6,935 nucleotides of DNA from Pseudomonadota bacterium (GTDB taxonomy: Bacteria > Pseudomonadota > Gammaproteobacteria > Acidithiobacillales > Acidithiobacillaceae): positions 1 to 6,935 of the forward strand of contig JAKBXD010000100.1 in assembly GCA_021840785.1 (NCBI GenBank), read 5' to 3'. Both the position numbers and the translations under genes were made by a program. The notes under the pieces were generated by a model. That model saw only the letters and a list, made by a program, of their open reading frames with translations. It searched no databases and had not been told where the DNA came from. Of this stretch, positions 1-6,599 are shown piece by piece (the first letter of the stretch is position 1; every line of letters begins with the position of its first letter).

Positions 1-626
1 GCATTGCCGAGGCCTTTATCATCGGGGCGGATTTCATAGGGCGCGACCCTTGCGCCCTGATCCTGGGCGACAATATCTTCTATGGGCATGATCTGGCCCA
101 TAGACTCCAGGCCCGCACCGATCATACGAAGGGCGCGGCAATTCTTGCCTACCCGGTTCATGACCCCGAGCGCTATGGTGTGGTCGAGTTTGGTCCTGAC
201 CGCAAGGCCGTATCCCTGGAGGAAAAGCCCCGTAACCCAAAATCCCGCTATGCGATCACAGGGCTCTACTTCTACGACAATCGCGTCACGGACATTGTGC
301 GCGATCTGAGACCTTCAGCGAGGGGTGAACTGGAGATCACGGATGTCAATAAGCAATACCTTAAAGACGATCAGCTGGAGGTCATGGTGATGGGCCGCGG
401 CATGGCATGGCTCGATACCGGCACCCACGAGTCTTTGCTGGAGGCCGGCCAGTTCATTGCCACCATTGAACGTCGCCAAGGACTCAAGGTCGCTTGTCCC
501 GAGGAGATCGCCTATCGTATGCGGTATATCGATGGCGCCCAGCTTGAGGCGCTTGCGCAGCCGCTCGAGAAGAACGGTTATGGGCAGTATCTTTTAGGCT
601 TGCTCCGGGAGCCTCTGATCTCATGA
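1..626 (+). CDS. rfbA: Glucose-1-phosphate thymidylyltransferase, 3' part (5' end outside window)
   Basis: Makes dTDP-glucose from dTTP and glucose 1-phosphate, the first step towards dTDP-L-rhamnose and other dTDP-6-deoxy sugars in the cytoplasm. The reading frame is open from base 3, giving about 207 residues. RmlA is usually about 290 residues, so roughly the first 80, including the N-terminal nucleotide-binding loop, are missing off the left edge. Visible family landmarks are the metal-binding LGDN (63-74) followed by IFYGHDL, then [10 protein letters not shown], the EEKP substrate loop (219-230), [16 protein letters not shown] and LDTGTH (411-428). The C-terminal helix region [11 protein letters not shown] is typical. 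The stop overlaps the start of rfbC (ATGA at 623-626), so the two are probably translationally coupled. Nothing looks broken. Family identity is very secure. Whether the flux serves rhamnose, Qui4N or both is inferred from the neighbours. Confidence 0.96.
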   Translation, partial: IAEAFIIGADFIGRDPCALILGDNIFYGHDLAHRLQARTDHTKGAAILAYPVHDPERYGVVEFGPDRKAVSLEEKPRNPKSRYAITGLYFYDNRVTDIVRDLRPSARGELEITDVNKQYLKDDQLEVMVMGRGMAWLDTGTHESLLEAGQFIATIERRQGLKVACPEEIAYRMRYIDGAQLEALAQPLEKNGYGQYLLGLLREPLIS

Positions 627-1165
627 AGGTGATTGAGACGGCGTTACCAGATGTGTTATGGCTCGAGCCGCGAGTCTTCGAAGACGGGCGAGGTTATTTC
701 TTTGAAAGCTACAACAAGAAGATCCTGAAAGACTTAGGCATCGACTATGAGTTCGTACAGGACAACCACTCACGGTCCAAGAAGGGCGTCCTGAGGGGCC
801 TTCATTACCAGATACAGCAAGCCCAGGGTAAGCTTGTCCGCGTCATTGAGGGTGAGGTATTCGATGTGGCGGTGGACATCCGTAAGAGCTCACCCACATT
901 CGGTAAATGGGCGGGCTTTAATCTTTCGGCGAGCAACAAGCGAATCGCGTGGATTCCACCGGGTTTCGCGCATGGCTTCCTGGTGCTTTCGGAAACCGCC
1001 GAGCTCCTTTATAAGGCGACGGATTACTGGGCGTCCAAGCACGAGCGCTGCATCCGCTGGGATGACCCTGAGATTCGGATAGAATGGCCCCTAACGATGG
1101 CCCCGGTTATGTCCGATAAGGACAGGGCGGGTGTATCTTTCCAGGAGGCGCCTGTTTATGAATAG
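623..1165 (+). CDS. rfbC: dTDP-4-dehydrorhamnose 3,5-epimerase
   Basis: Epimerises dTDP-4-keto-6-deoxy-D-glucose at C3 and C5 to dTDP-4-keto-L-rhamnose, the third step of dTDP-L-rhamnose synthesis. At 180 residues it has the normal RmlC length and cupin fold. The N-terminal stretch has [15 protein letters not shown] (residues 15-29). The core signature is VQDNHSRS (45-52), then [10 protein letters not shown] (54-63), with the catalytic base His61. Next come [18 protein letters not shown] (77-94) and the nucleotide-binding loop [10 protein letters not shown] (110-119). Tyr130 in LLYK matches the family's general acid, and the C-terminal IRWDDPEI motif is present. The ATG start overlaps the rfbA stop by four bases. 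No rfbD (reductase) follows directly, so the reductase must lie elsewhere, probably upstream. An alternative sugar epimerase is unlikely, since the match runs over the full length. Confidence 0.97.
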   Translation: MKVIETALPDVLWLEPRVFEDGRGYFFESYNKKILKDLGIDYEFVQDNHSRSKKGVLRGLHYQIQQAQGKLVRVIEGEVFDVAVDIRKSSPTFGKWAGFNLSASNKRIAWIPPGFAHGFLVLSETAELLYKATDYWASKHERCIRWDDPEIRIEWPLTMAPVMSDKDRAGVSFQEAPVYE

Positions 1166-1349
1166 GCGCTGGTCTGCCACCCCCGCATCTGGTCGTCGCC
1201 ATAACCCACGGAGCGCGCCCGTACCGCATACCTTCGAGAATGTCGGTTCGGGAGGTTCGGGGAGCATCGGGCCCGTCGGGTCTGAAGACAGTGCGCCCGT
1301 ATGAATGAGTTGCGGGGAAACGGAGGTAGGTGGTACGGTCGACAAAGGC

Positions 1350-1383
1350 ATAATTGGGGCGGCAAGCGGTTTGCGCCAATTAT
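1350..1383. repeat. Inverted repeat / hairpin upstream of the glycosyltransferase
   Basis: ATAATTGG at 1350-1357 and CCAATTAT at 1376-1383 are perfect 8-bp inverted arms. Inside, GCAA (1362-1365) can pair with TTGC (1371-1374), which would give a two-part stem with an asymmetric internal loop. No T-tract follows, so it does not look like an intrinsic terminator. It lies about 60 bases before the best promoter candidate, so a protein-binding operator is as plausible as an RNA structure. Function is unknown. Confidence 0.45.
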
Positions 1384-1441
1384 TTCCCCTACGTCCCGCA
1401 GGTTAGAACATATGCTCACTGACAAAACCGGCCGAAAGCCC

Positions 1442-1450
1442 TGGTATATA
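1442..1450 (+). promoter_or_regulatory. Candidate extended -10 promoter for the downstream genes
   Basis: TGGTATATA fits the extended -10 pattern TGnTATAAT, with TATATA at 1445-1450. No good -35 box lies at the ideal distance. CTGACA at 1419-1424 is 20 bases upstream of the -10, which is long. Transcription would start near 1457 and give a leader of about 100 bases before the GTG at 1561. A second TATATA at 1504-1509 has no convincing partner. This is inferred from pattern only. Confidence 0.3.
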
Positions 1451-1548
1451 CGGGACGTTCAAAGTCCGAGAGCGAAAAAACCTGGTCCGTGTGGACATGT
1501 CGATATATAAAGACCAATTCTACGGCAGAGTGTGTAGCTCAAGTATAA

Positions 1549-1563
1549 GAGGGGGCGCATGTG
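1549..1563 (+). promoter_or_regulatory. Strong ribosome binding site with ATG-TGA start-stop ahead of a GTG start
   Basis: GAGGGGG at 1549-1555 lies five bases before GTG at 1561 and fixes that codon as the start. An ATG at 1559-1561 overlaps the GTG by one base but is followed at once by TGA (1562-1564). Ribosomes choosing the ATG would therefore make no protein. The next in-frame ATG, codon 18 at 1612, has no comparable Shine-Dalgarno sequence. Confidence 0.55.
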
Positions 1564-2826
1564 ACCACGAAAGCCAGCGGCATAACGGCTAACTTTTCTG
1601 TACGAACATTTATGCAGCGAATTGGCCGGAGAGCCTACAAGGCGATGCCGGTACCAGACGCCGCCAAAATCAAGATTGCGCATATGCTCTTTTTGTTGGC
1701 GGGCCCATTATTTAAGGGCATGGGCCATTACGAATCATGGCGCGGCCGTAGCTGTTTCTCCAAAACCCAGGACATGACGTTTCCTGTCGACCTATATTGC
1801 GCAAAAAAGGTAATGGTTTTTCTTGTCCCAGAACATAATGTAATCAGCGGTGGGATTTTTTCAATGTTCTCAATCGCGAATCAGATGTGGCGCCTGCGCC
1901 ACGTTCATGGCTACGAGGTTCTAGTCATGACGCGACCAAATCCGCTAAATGTGACGTATTTTAGGAATACCACATTCCGTAATTCAGATAATGTATACCG
2001 GTTTGAGCAAATCCTATTATGCCGCGAGGCGGAAGATGTTTACCTTCATATACCTGAGTACGCTGCTGCAACGTTTATGGACGATATTTCCTTCGCGGAA
2101 CGCGATTATCTTAAGAGTCGCAAGAACTTATATACGAACCTTCTCAACCAGAACATCAAGCTGATGCCAGAGAAAGAGCAATTTGAACGTTTGCGCCGCC
2201 TCTGTAATGACAATATCAGCCAGTCCGTTGCGCATCACGCATATTTTACGAAATTTATCGCAAATAAATATCAGCTACCGACCCTTCTCCTGCCTGCTTA
2301 TACTGATCTGAGTAGCTATTCTCCATTGCGCTTTCCGGACAAAGACGACCTCATTATCTATTCCCCGGATGAAGCGCCTTATAAACACGAATGCCTAAAC
2401 CGAATTGCCAGGGAGTTCCCTCATTTTCAGTTGATCGAAATACAAAATATGAGTTTTGACAAATTTATGGGCTATGCGACGCGGTGTTTATTCTCGATTA
2501 CATTTGGCGAGGGGTTCGATGGCTACATTGCACAGCCAATCATGCAGGGTGGGATCGGGTTCGCCGCTTACAACGATGAGTTCTTTCCATCGCCGCATTT
2601 CCAGAAATATGCGAACATTTTTAAAAATGGTGACGATATGGTTGTTTCTATTTGCGATCGCATAAAGCGGCTATCTGCGGATCGGCTAGAGTATGAAACA
2701 CTGAACGCGGCTCTGGTCAACGAATACCAGAGGCTCTATGATTTTGAGACATACGCTCGACAGGTAGAGAAACTGGCTCAAAGACAATTCGAACTGTTCC
2801 CACAAAAGGTACGGGGAATTGCATGA
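1561..2826 (+). CDS. Putative GT-B-fold glycosyltransferase, divergent
   Basis: Probably transfers a sugar from an activated donor while the polysaccharide repeat unit is built. The 421-residue protein does not match a family I can name with certainty. It has a GT-B-like layout. In the N-terminal half, KKVMVFLVPEHNVISGGIFS (about 82-101) resembles the strand plus glycine loop near the start of many such enzymes. In the C-terminal half, DDLIIYSPDEAPYK (262-275) begins a second Rossmann-like domain, and ITFGEGFDGYIAQPIMQGG (about 313-331) resembles the GT4-type EGFG..xxEAMxxG donor-binding motif. The first ~80 residues are an extra extension with a short hydrophobic stretch (MLFLLAGPLF, about 42-51), too short for a clear membrane segment. 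The GTG start is backed by GAGGGGG. Its stop overlaps the next start (ATGA, 2823-2826), which suggests coupled translation. Codon use is more A+T-rich than in rfbA and rfbC, as is usual for horizontally acquired O-antigen genes. Donor and acceptor are unknown. Confidence 0.6.
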   Translation: MTTKASGITANFSVRTFMQRIGRRAYKAMPVPDAAKIKIAHMLFLLAGPLFKGMGHYESWRGRSCFSKTQDMTFPVDLYCAKKVMVFLVPEHNVISGGIFSMFSIANQMWRLRHVHGYEVLVMTRPNPLNVTYFRNTTFRNSDNVYRFEQILLCREAEDVYLHIPEYAAATFMDDISFAERDYLKSRKNLYTNLLNQNIKLMPEKEQFERLRRLCNDNISQSVAHHAYFTKFIANKYQLPTLLLPAYTDLSSYSPLRFPDKDDLIIYSPDEAPYKHECLNRIAREFPHFQLIEIQNMSFDKFMGYATRCLFSITFGEGFDGYIAQPIMQGGIGFAAYNDEFFPSPHFQKYANIFKNGDDMVVSICDRIKRLSADRLEYETLNAALVNEYQRLYDFETYARQVEKLAQRQFELFPQKVRGIA

Positions 2827-3890
2827 ACGAGCGAGCGCTTCGCTTTCTCATTTCAGGGCCCGGGCTTATTGGCAAAGTGCACGCACGCCTTCTCAATGCG
2901 CACCCTGGGTGCGAGGTTGGAGCGATCGTTTCAGTCCAGAGCGACAGAAGCACAAAATTCGCAGCGGAAATTGGGGCCGGTTTCTATACCGATATAGCGC
3001 AAGCTTTAGACTCCGAGAGTATTGATGCGGCAATCATAAGCTCGCCAAATGCGTTCCATTTCTCTCAGGCGATGGCCTGTATTGAACGCAAAATCCCGAC
3101 ACTTGTCGAAAAGCCGTTGACATCTGATATTCGGGACGCAAAAACGTTGGTTGACAGCGCCGATAATGCTGGCGTGCCGGTTCTAGTCGGCGACCACAGG
3201 ATGTACAACCCACTATTAGAGACCGCGCGGAGTTTCCTCGATTCTCCCTATTTCGGGAAGCTTGTCGCCGTGCAAGGTGCCGCGCTTTTTTATAAGCCGT
3301 CTCATTATTTCCGCGAAGGCCCATGGCGAGCCCGTACGGGTGGCGGACCGATCCTCATTAATCTGATACACGAGGTGGGTCTTTTGCGGTATTTTTGCGG
3401 CCCGATTGAAAGTGTGTCCACCATGGCAAGCCATAGTATTCGTCGGTTCGAGGTTGAGGACACTGTCGCGGTAACGTTTTCTTTTGCTAATGGTGCGCTG
3501 GGAACGTTCCTCCTTTCTGACACAGCTGCCAGCAGTAAGAGCTGGGAAATGACGACTGGCGAAAATCCAGCCTATCCGCATTTTCCGACGGAAAACTGCT
3601 ATCATTTCGCCGGAACGAACGGCTCCCTCGACTTTCCTACCATGCGGACTCGACACTACTCGGGGGGGTTAGATCCATCATGGTGGAACGCCTTCGAGGT
3701 TGGGGGGCTTCCCACAAAGAAGGGAAATTCTCTGGAGTGCCAAATAGCGCATTTCGTCGAGGTCGTGCGCAATCGAGTACCATTGCGGGTATCGGCGCGG
3801 GATGGCTACAGAAACATGTGTGTTTTGGCAGCGATCCATCGTTCGATCAAGACGGGCTGCGTGGCCCGACTGGATGAAATGGAATGTTAA
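2823..3890 (+). CDS. Gfo/Idh/MocA-family NAD(P)-dependent oxidoreductase
   Basis: Probably oxidises or reduces a hydroxyl or keto group on a sugar or nucleotide sugar in the cytoplasm. The 355 residues match the family's normal length. The N-terminal Rossmann domain opens with FLISGPGLIGKVHARLL (about 8-24), containing the GxGxxG dinucleotide loop. The hallmark EKP is at 96-98, with Lys97 as the usual active-site lysine. Next come GDHRMYNP (123-130) and GGGPILINLIHEVGLLRYF (173-191), where His183 fits the conserved active-site histidine. The position four before it, Asp in inositol dehydrogenases, is Ile179 here. As I recall, the INLIH form is usual in one branch of the family. The Asp often seen three after the histidine is Gly186. 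The gene overlaps the glycosyltransferase by four bases, so both probably serve the same glycan. Substrate cannot be assigned. A WbpB/WlbA-like or 3-ketosugar reductase role is possible but unsupported. Confidence 0.88.
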   Translation: MNERALRFLISGPGLIGKVHARLLNAHPGCEVGAIVSVQSDRSTKFAAEIGAGFYTDIAQALDSESIDAAIISSPNAFHFSQAMACIERKIPTLVEKPLTSDIRDAKTLVDSADNAGVPVLVGDHRMYNPLLETARSFLDSPYFGKLVAVQGAALFYKPSHYFREGPWRARTGGGPILINLIHEVGLLRYFCGPIESVSTMASHSIRRFEVEDTVAVTFSFANGALGTFLLSDTAASSKSWEMTTGENPAYPHFPTENCYHFAGTNGSLDFPTMRTRHYSGGLDPSWWNAFEVGGLPTKKGNSLECQIAHFVEVVRNRVPLRVSARDGYRNMCVLAAIHRSIKTGCVARLDEMEC

Positions 3891-4213
3891 AATGGGCACC
3901 AGGTTAAAGGCGGAATGGTCTCGCGACTATAGCGGCGCGGATAAGGCAGTAATGGCCAAGAAGCCGTTTCGGCGTGTCGGTTGGGCATATCGAAATGATC
4001 AAGGGTGTGCGAGTAAATGGGATTCCCAAAAGCGCCGCTCTAGTGGCTGCATGGTAATGGTGGAATGGCTGTGCCACTTTCGTCAAGGTTAGGGTCGCGC
4101 TATTGGATCACTGGCCGCCTGCAAACACAGGTCGTGGAAAAGTGATTTGCATATCAGCTATGCATGTACAGAAAATGGCTGCGGCGGTTACAATTTTGCA
4201 TTGGTGAGTTTAC
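3891..4213. other. 323-base gap without a convincing gene
   Basis: The rest of this block has coupled or closely spaced genes, so this gap stands out. A 66-codon plus-strand frame starts at 3892, two bases after the oxidoreductase stop, and ends at 4092. It lacks a Shine-Dalgarno sequence and resembles no family I know. Another plus-strand frame is nearly open from about 3950 to 4200 with one internal stop, which could be residue of a decayed gene or chance. Near the right end a short inverted repeat, TGCATA/TATGCA (4148-4153 and 4159-4164), with a 5-base loop, lies about 50 bases before the next start. No clear terminator or full promoter is visible. Confidence 0.55.
4148..4164. repeat. Short palindrome upstream of the ATP-grasp gene
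   Basis: TGCATA and TATGCA are perfect 6-bp arms around TCAGC, and a further ATGCAT palindrome overlaps the right arm. The spacing to the start at 4214 would suit an operator. Six-base arms are common by chance, so function is speculative. Confidence 0.25.
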
Positions 4214-5353
4214 ATGAAAGTATTGCTTATTGACACGGCCTTAGCGGCAGCGCCGCTGTATGCATTTTTGACCGCTGCCGGACACGAGGTCTGGACGATA
4301 GGGAATCGCCCCAACGATCTCCTTGCTCAAAAAGCCGGCGACCACTGGATCCAAGAGGACTACAGAAGTCTTGAGGATGTGGCTCGACATATCCGACGGC
4401 TCGGGATTGAGCGCGTAGTGCCTGGCTGCACTGACGTGTCTATAGATACCTGCCTACGGGTTAACCAGAACCCAGATTTGGCAGATTCTCCAGAAACCAA
4501 TCTTGCGCTGACGAACAAGGCTGCATTTCGGTCACATTGTGCCGCACAAAGCATCGCCGCCCCTCGCACTGTTTGCCCAGATGACTTCCCTATGCGGGGC
4601 AAATTTGTTTGTAAACCGGTTGACGCCTTCAGTGGGCGTGGAATTACTGTATTCGATGGTATGGACGCTCATGCTCTCAAAACGGCATGGACAACGGCGA
4701 TGGCGGCAAGCCCGAGCGCGACAGTCCTAATCGAGTCTTTTATCGAAGGGGCCCTTCATAGCTGTAGTGCCTTCATAGAGAAAGAAAGGGTTGTGTTTGC
4801 GTTTTACGTGCGCGAAGGTTCCTCCTGTAATCCGTTTGCTGTCGACACAAGCTACGTTGTGCCGGATTTCCCAAAAGAAGTCGCGGCTACGTTAGAGCAG
4901 AATCTTTGCGCGCTTTGCCGTTCCCTGCATCTTAAGGATGGGCTGCTGCACGTCCAGTTTATTCTATGCCAAGGGGAGCCTTTCATGATCGAAGCGGCGC
5001 GACGCTGCCCAGGCGACCTATACTCTTTACTAATTGAATACAGCACGGGGTTCGCCTACGCTGCGAAGTATGCTTCTTACTTTCTCGGTGTTCCTTTCGT
5101 GGCGAAATCAACTATGAGTCGCTATGTTCTCCGCCATACTGTCTCTGCGCTCACAGATATTATTTTTGGCGGGCTTCAACTGCACGTGCCCCAGCCTGTC
5201 CGAGGATTTTTTCCGCTTCAGGTTGCCGGGCAAGGTCTCACTGGGCAGCAAGGGACCAGGGCAGGTATACTATTCTCGGATTTTCCATCCTATGAAGAAA
5301 TGCGGAGCGCTTATAACACATTTCTTGCGCGGCGCGCCTACGATCTTTCCTGA
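4214..5353 (+). CDS. ATP-grasp domain carboxylate-amine ligase, sugar-cluster type
   Basis: ATP-grasp enzymes activate a carboxylate as an acyl phosphate and join it to an amine or other nucleophile. In a polysaccharide cluster beside a sugar aminotransferase, the likely role is attaching an amino acid or other acid to an amino sugar (inference). The 379 residues show an N-terminal Rossmann-like pre-ATP-grasp domain (MKVLLIDTALAAAPLYAFL, 1-19, to about 95). TNKAAFR (100-106) is followed by the ATP-binding FVCKPVDAFSGRGI (131-144, Lys134) with its glycine-rich loop. The hinge is LIESFIEG (172-179, Glu174 and Glu178), and LLHVQFIL (244-251) leads to FMIEAARRCPGDLYS (257-271). Glu260 is a probable metal ligand. 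The usual EINPR motif appears as EAARRCPGDLY, which I take to be a subfamily form. About 100 C-terminal residues follow the catalytic core. GGTGAG at 4203-4208 precedes the ATG. The stop is 9 nt before the aminotransferase start. Confidence 0.82.
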   Translation: MKVLLIDTALAAAPLYAFLTAAGHEVWTIGNRPNDLLAQKAGDHWIQEDYRSLEDVARHIRRLGIERVVPGCTDVSIDTCLRVNQNPDLADSPETNLALTNKAAFRSHCAAQSIAAPRTVCPDDFPMRGKFVCKPVDAFSGRGITVFDGMDAHALKTAWTTAMAASPSATVLIESFIEGALHSCSAFIEKERVVFAFYVREGSSCNPFAVDTSYVVPDFPKEVAATLEQNLCALCRSLHLKDGLLHVQFILCQGEPFMIEAARRCPGDLYSLLIEYSTGFAYAAKYASYFLGVPFVAKSTMSRYVLRHTVSALTDIIFGGLQLHVPQPVRGFFPLQVAGQGLTGQQGTRAGILFSDFPSYEEMRSAYNTFLARRAYDLS

Positions 5354-5362
5354 GAGACCGCT

Positions 5363-6496
5363 ATGTCCAAGCCTCTTTACGTGACGCAACCGCTTCTTCC
5401 TGATCTCGATGCCTTTCATATGCTTCTGGCAGAAATCTGGCGCACCAAGATTCTCACAAACGGTGGCCCATTGCATGAAAGACTTGAAGGGGAACTTTCG
5501 CGCCGCTTTGGTGTGCCGACGGCGATGCTTTTTAATAACGGCACAAACGCGCTTCTCGCCGCAATAAAGCTATTCCACCTTCCGGCAAATAGCGAGGTGA
5601 TCACTACGCCACTGACATTCGCTGCGACCCCACATGCGATCTCATGGAATGGGTTGAAACCCGTTTTTGTAGACATCCTGCCCAACACGCTGACCATCGA
5701 TCCTGTTGCAGTGCGAAACGCTGTTTCCAGCAAGACTTCGGCGATTCTTGCGGTACACGTTTATGGCACGGTGTGCGATCTAGATGCATTGCAAGAGATC
5801 GCCGATGATCAAGGATTGCGCCTTATTTATGATGCGGCGCACGCATTCGATACAACGGTCAATGGTAGGTCAATAGCCACATTTGGTGATGCATCAGTGT
5901 TTTCCTTTCATGCGACAAAGCTTTTCAATACATTTGAGGGCGGCCTTATTGCGACCCCGCGCGCTGTAGATCGGGAACCAATATACTATCTGCGAAACTT
6001 CGGAATAAAAAATGAAGAGGAGGTCGTATCTATAGGAATCAACGGTAAGCTAAATGAATTGCAAGCCGCTATAGGTCTCCTAAATCTTCCGCTCGTAGAA
6101 AGGGAGCGAGCGGAGCGCGTCCTTCTTCGGGCAAAATACGATGATTTCCTGGCGCCGCTTCCAGGGATTTTTGTGCAGAAGCCACAGGCCGGGGTGCTCA
6201 ACTCCGAGCAATATTACCGCATTATCATCGACCCGAAAATGTTTGGTCGGTCGCGAGACGATTTATACGAGGAGCTAAAATGTCGATCTATATTTGCGCG
6301 GAAATATTTTTATCCCGCGTGCACGGATTTCGCCCCATATTGTAGCTACGGTGTCCATTCGACACTTACCGTGCCGTACGTGAATATCGTCAAGTCACAG
6401 GTTTTGTGTCTGCCGTTCCACAGTGGCGTGTCAGAGGACGATCTTCAGGAGATACGCGAGGTGTTCCTTTCCCGGGCCCCACATTATGGCATGTAA
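5363..6496 (+). CDS. PLP-dependent sugar aminotransferase, DegT/DnrJ/EryC1/StrS family, VioA-like
   Basis: Probably transfers an amino group to C4 of dTDP-4-keto-6-deoxy-D-glucose, giving dTDP-4-amino-4,6-dideoxy-D-glucose (dTDP-Qui4N, viosamine). The opening VTQPLLPDLDAF (7-18) followed by ILTNGGPLHERLE (30-42) is characteristic of VioA-type enzymes and unlike the FdtB or PerA groups. Further landmarks are NNGTNALLAAI (58-68, cofactor phosphate region), TTPLTFAAT (81-89), VHVYG (131-135) and IYDAAHAF (155-162), whose Asp157 should contact the PLP ring nitrogen. FSFHATKLFNTFEGG (180-194) contains Lys186, the Schiff-base lysine. Length (377) is normal and all catalytic residues are present. 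The start lies 9 nt after the ATP-grasp stop, with only a weak GAGAG upstream, so translation may depend on coupling. Family and fold are certain. The exact product is a resemblance-based inference, and another dTDP-4-amino sugar is possible. The substrate fits the rfbA gene nearby. Confidence 0.9.
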   Translation: MSKPLYVTQPLLPDLDAFHMLLAEIWRTKILTNGGPLHERLEGELSRRFGVPTAMLFNNGTNALLAAIKLFHLPANSEVITTPLTFAATPHAISWNGLKPVFVDILPNTLTIDPVAVRNAVSSKTSAILAVHVYGTVCDLDALQEIADDQGLRLIYDAAHAFDTTVNGRSIATFGDASVFSFHATKLFNTFEGGLIATPRAVDREPIYYLRNFGIKNEEEVVSIGINGKLNELQAAIGLLNLPLVERERAERVLLRAKYDDFLAPLPGIFVQKPQAGVLNSEQYYRIIIDPKMFGRSRDDLYEELKCRSIFARKYFYPACTDFAPYCSYGVHSTLTVPYVNIVKSQVLCLPFHSGVSEDDLQEIREVFLSRAPHYGM

Positions 6497-6533
6497 GTAA
6501 TGGGAAGCTGCCGCTATCAGCTTATCGATTTAT

Positions 6534-6561
6534 CCCCCTGTGTCACAGTAGTTGCCGCCTC
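6534..6561 (+). repeat. 28-bp direct repeat, first copy (IS left end)
   Basis: Identical over 28 bases to 6839-6866, beginning CCCCCTGTGTCACAG and ending TTGCCGCCTC. Flanking bases differ on both sides (T before and GA after here; G before and CA after in the second copy), so the repeat is sharply bounded. Probably the terminal sequence of the insertion element. Whether the five leading Cs belong to the element or to its preferred target cannot be told from one end. Confidence 0.85.
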
Positions 6562-6599
6562 GATATGTCCTATAAAATTGGTAGCGAGGTGTGAAGACG

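Larger units (their letters stand above)
1166..1560. other. 395-base gap without a convincing gene
   Basis: No recognisable protein is encoded on either strand. The first ~140 bases are G+C-rich and contain a 48-codon reading frame (1158-1304) that starts inside rfbC. It is low-complexity (GSGGSGSIGPVGS) and includes a tandem 9-bp near-repeat, GGTTCGGGA/GGTTCGGGG, at 1245-1262. A longer frame on the plus strand from about 1301 shows no family resemblance. From about 1340 the sequence is visibly richer in A+T and carries an inverted repeat (1350-1383) and TATATA boxes near 1445 and 1504. It is best read as a junction between the conserved rml genes and a variable, separately transcribed polysaccharide block. 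A decayed gene cannot be excluded. Confidence 0.6.

Noticed and set aside
1245..1280. Tandem GGTTCGGG near-repeat and CGGGCCCG palindrome as terminator or repeat array
   Set aside because: Only two units, no T-tract, and explained by G+C-rich low-complexity sequence.
1319..1335. Sequence resembling the RfaH ops element (GGAGGTAGGTGG compared with GGCGGTAGC)
   Set aside because: Only the first eight bases are close (seven of eight). The rest of the ops core and the surrounding JUMPstart context are absent.
1107..1379. Minus-strand open frames across the rfbC end and the gap
   Set aside because: Arg/Pro/Thr-rich composition with no recognisable motif, no good ribosome binding site, and partial overlap with rfbC.
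3216..3656. 146-codon open frame on the minus strand
   Set aside because: It lies wholly inside the well-supported oxidoreductase gene, has no domain resemblance, and reflects open antisense frames opposite a coding gene.
3892..4092. 66-codon plus-strand frame just after the oxidoreductase
   Set aside because: No Shine-Dalgarno sequence, unusual composition and no family resemblance. Kept only as a comment in the gap entry.
6505..6523. AAGCTG/CAGCTT hairpin after the aminotransferase stop as a terminator
   Set aside because: Six-base stem with only three G-C pairs, a seven-base loop and no T-run, so too weak to call a terminator.
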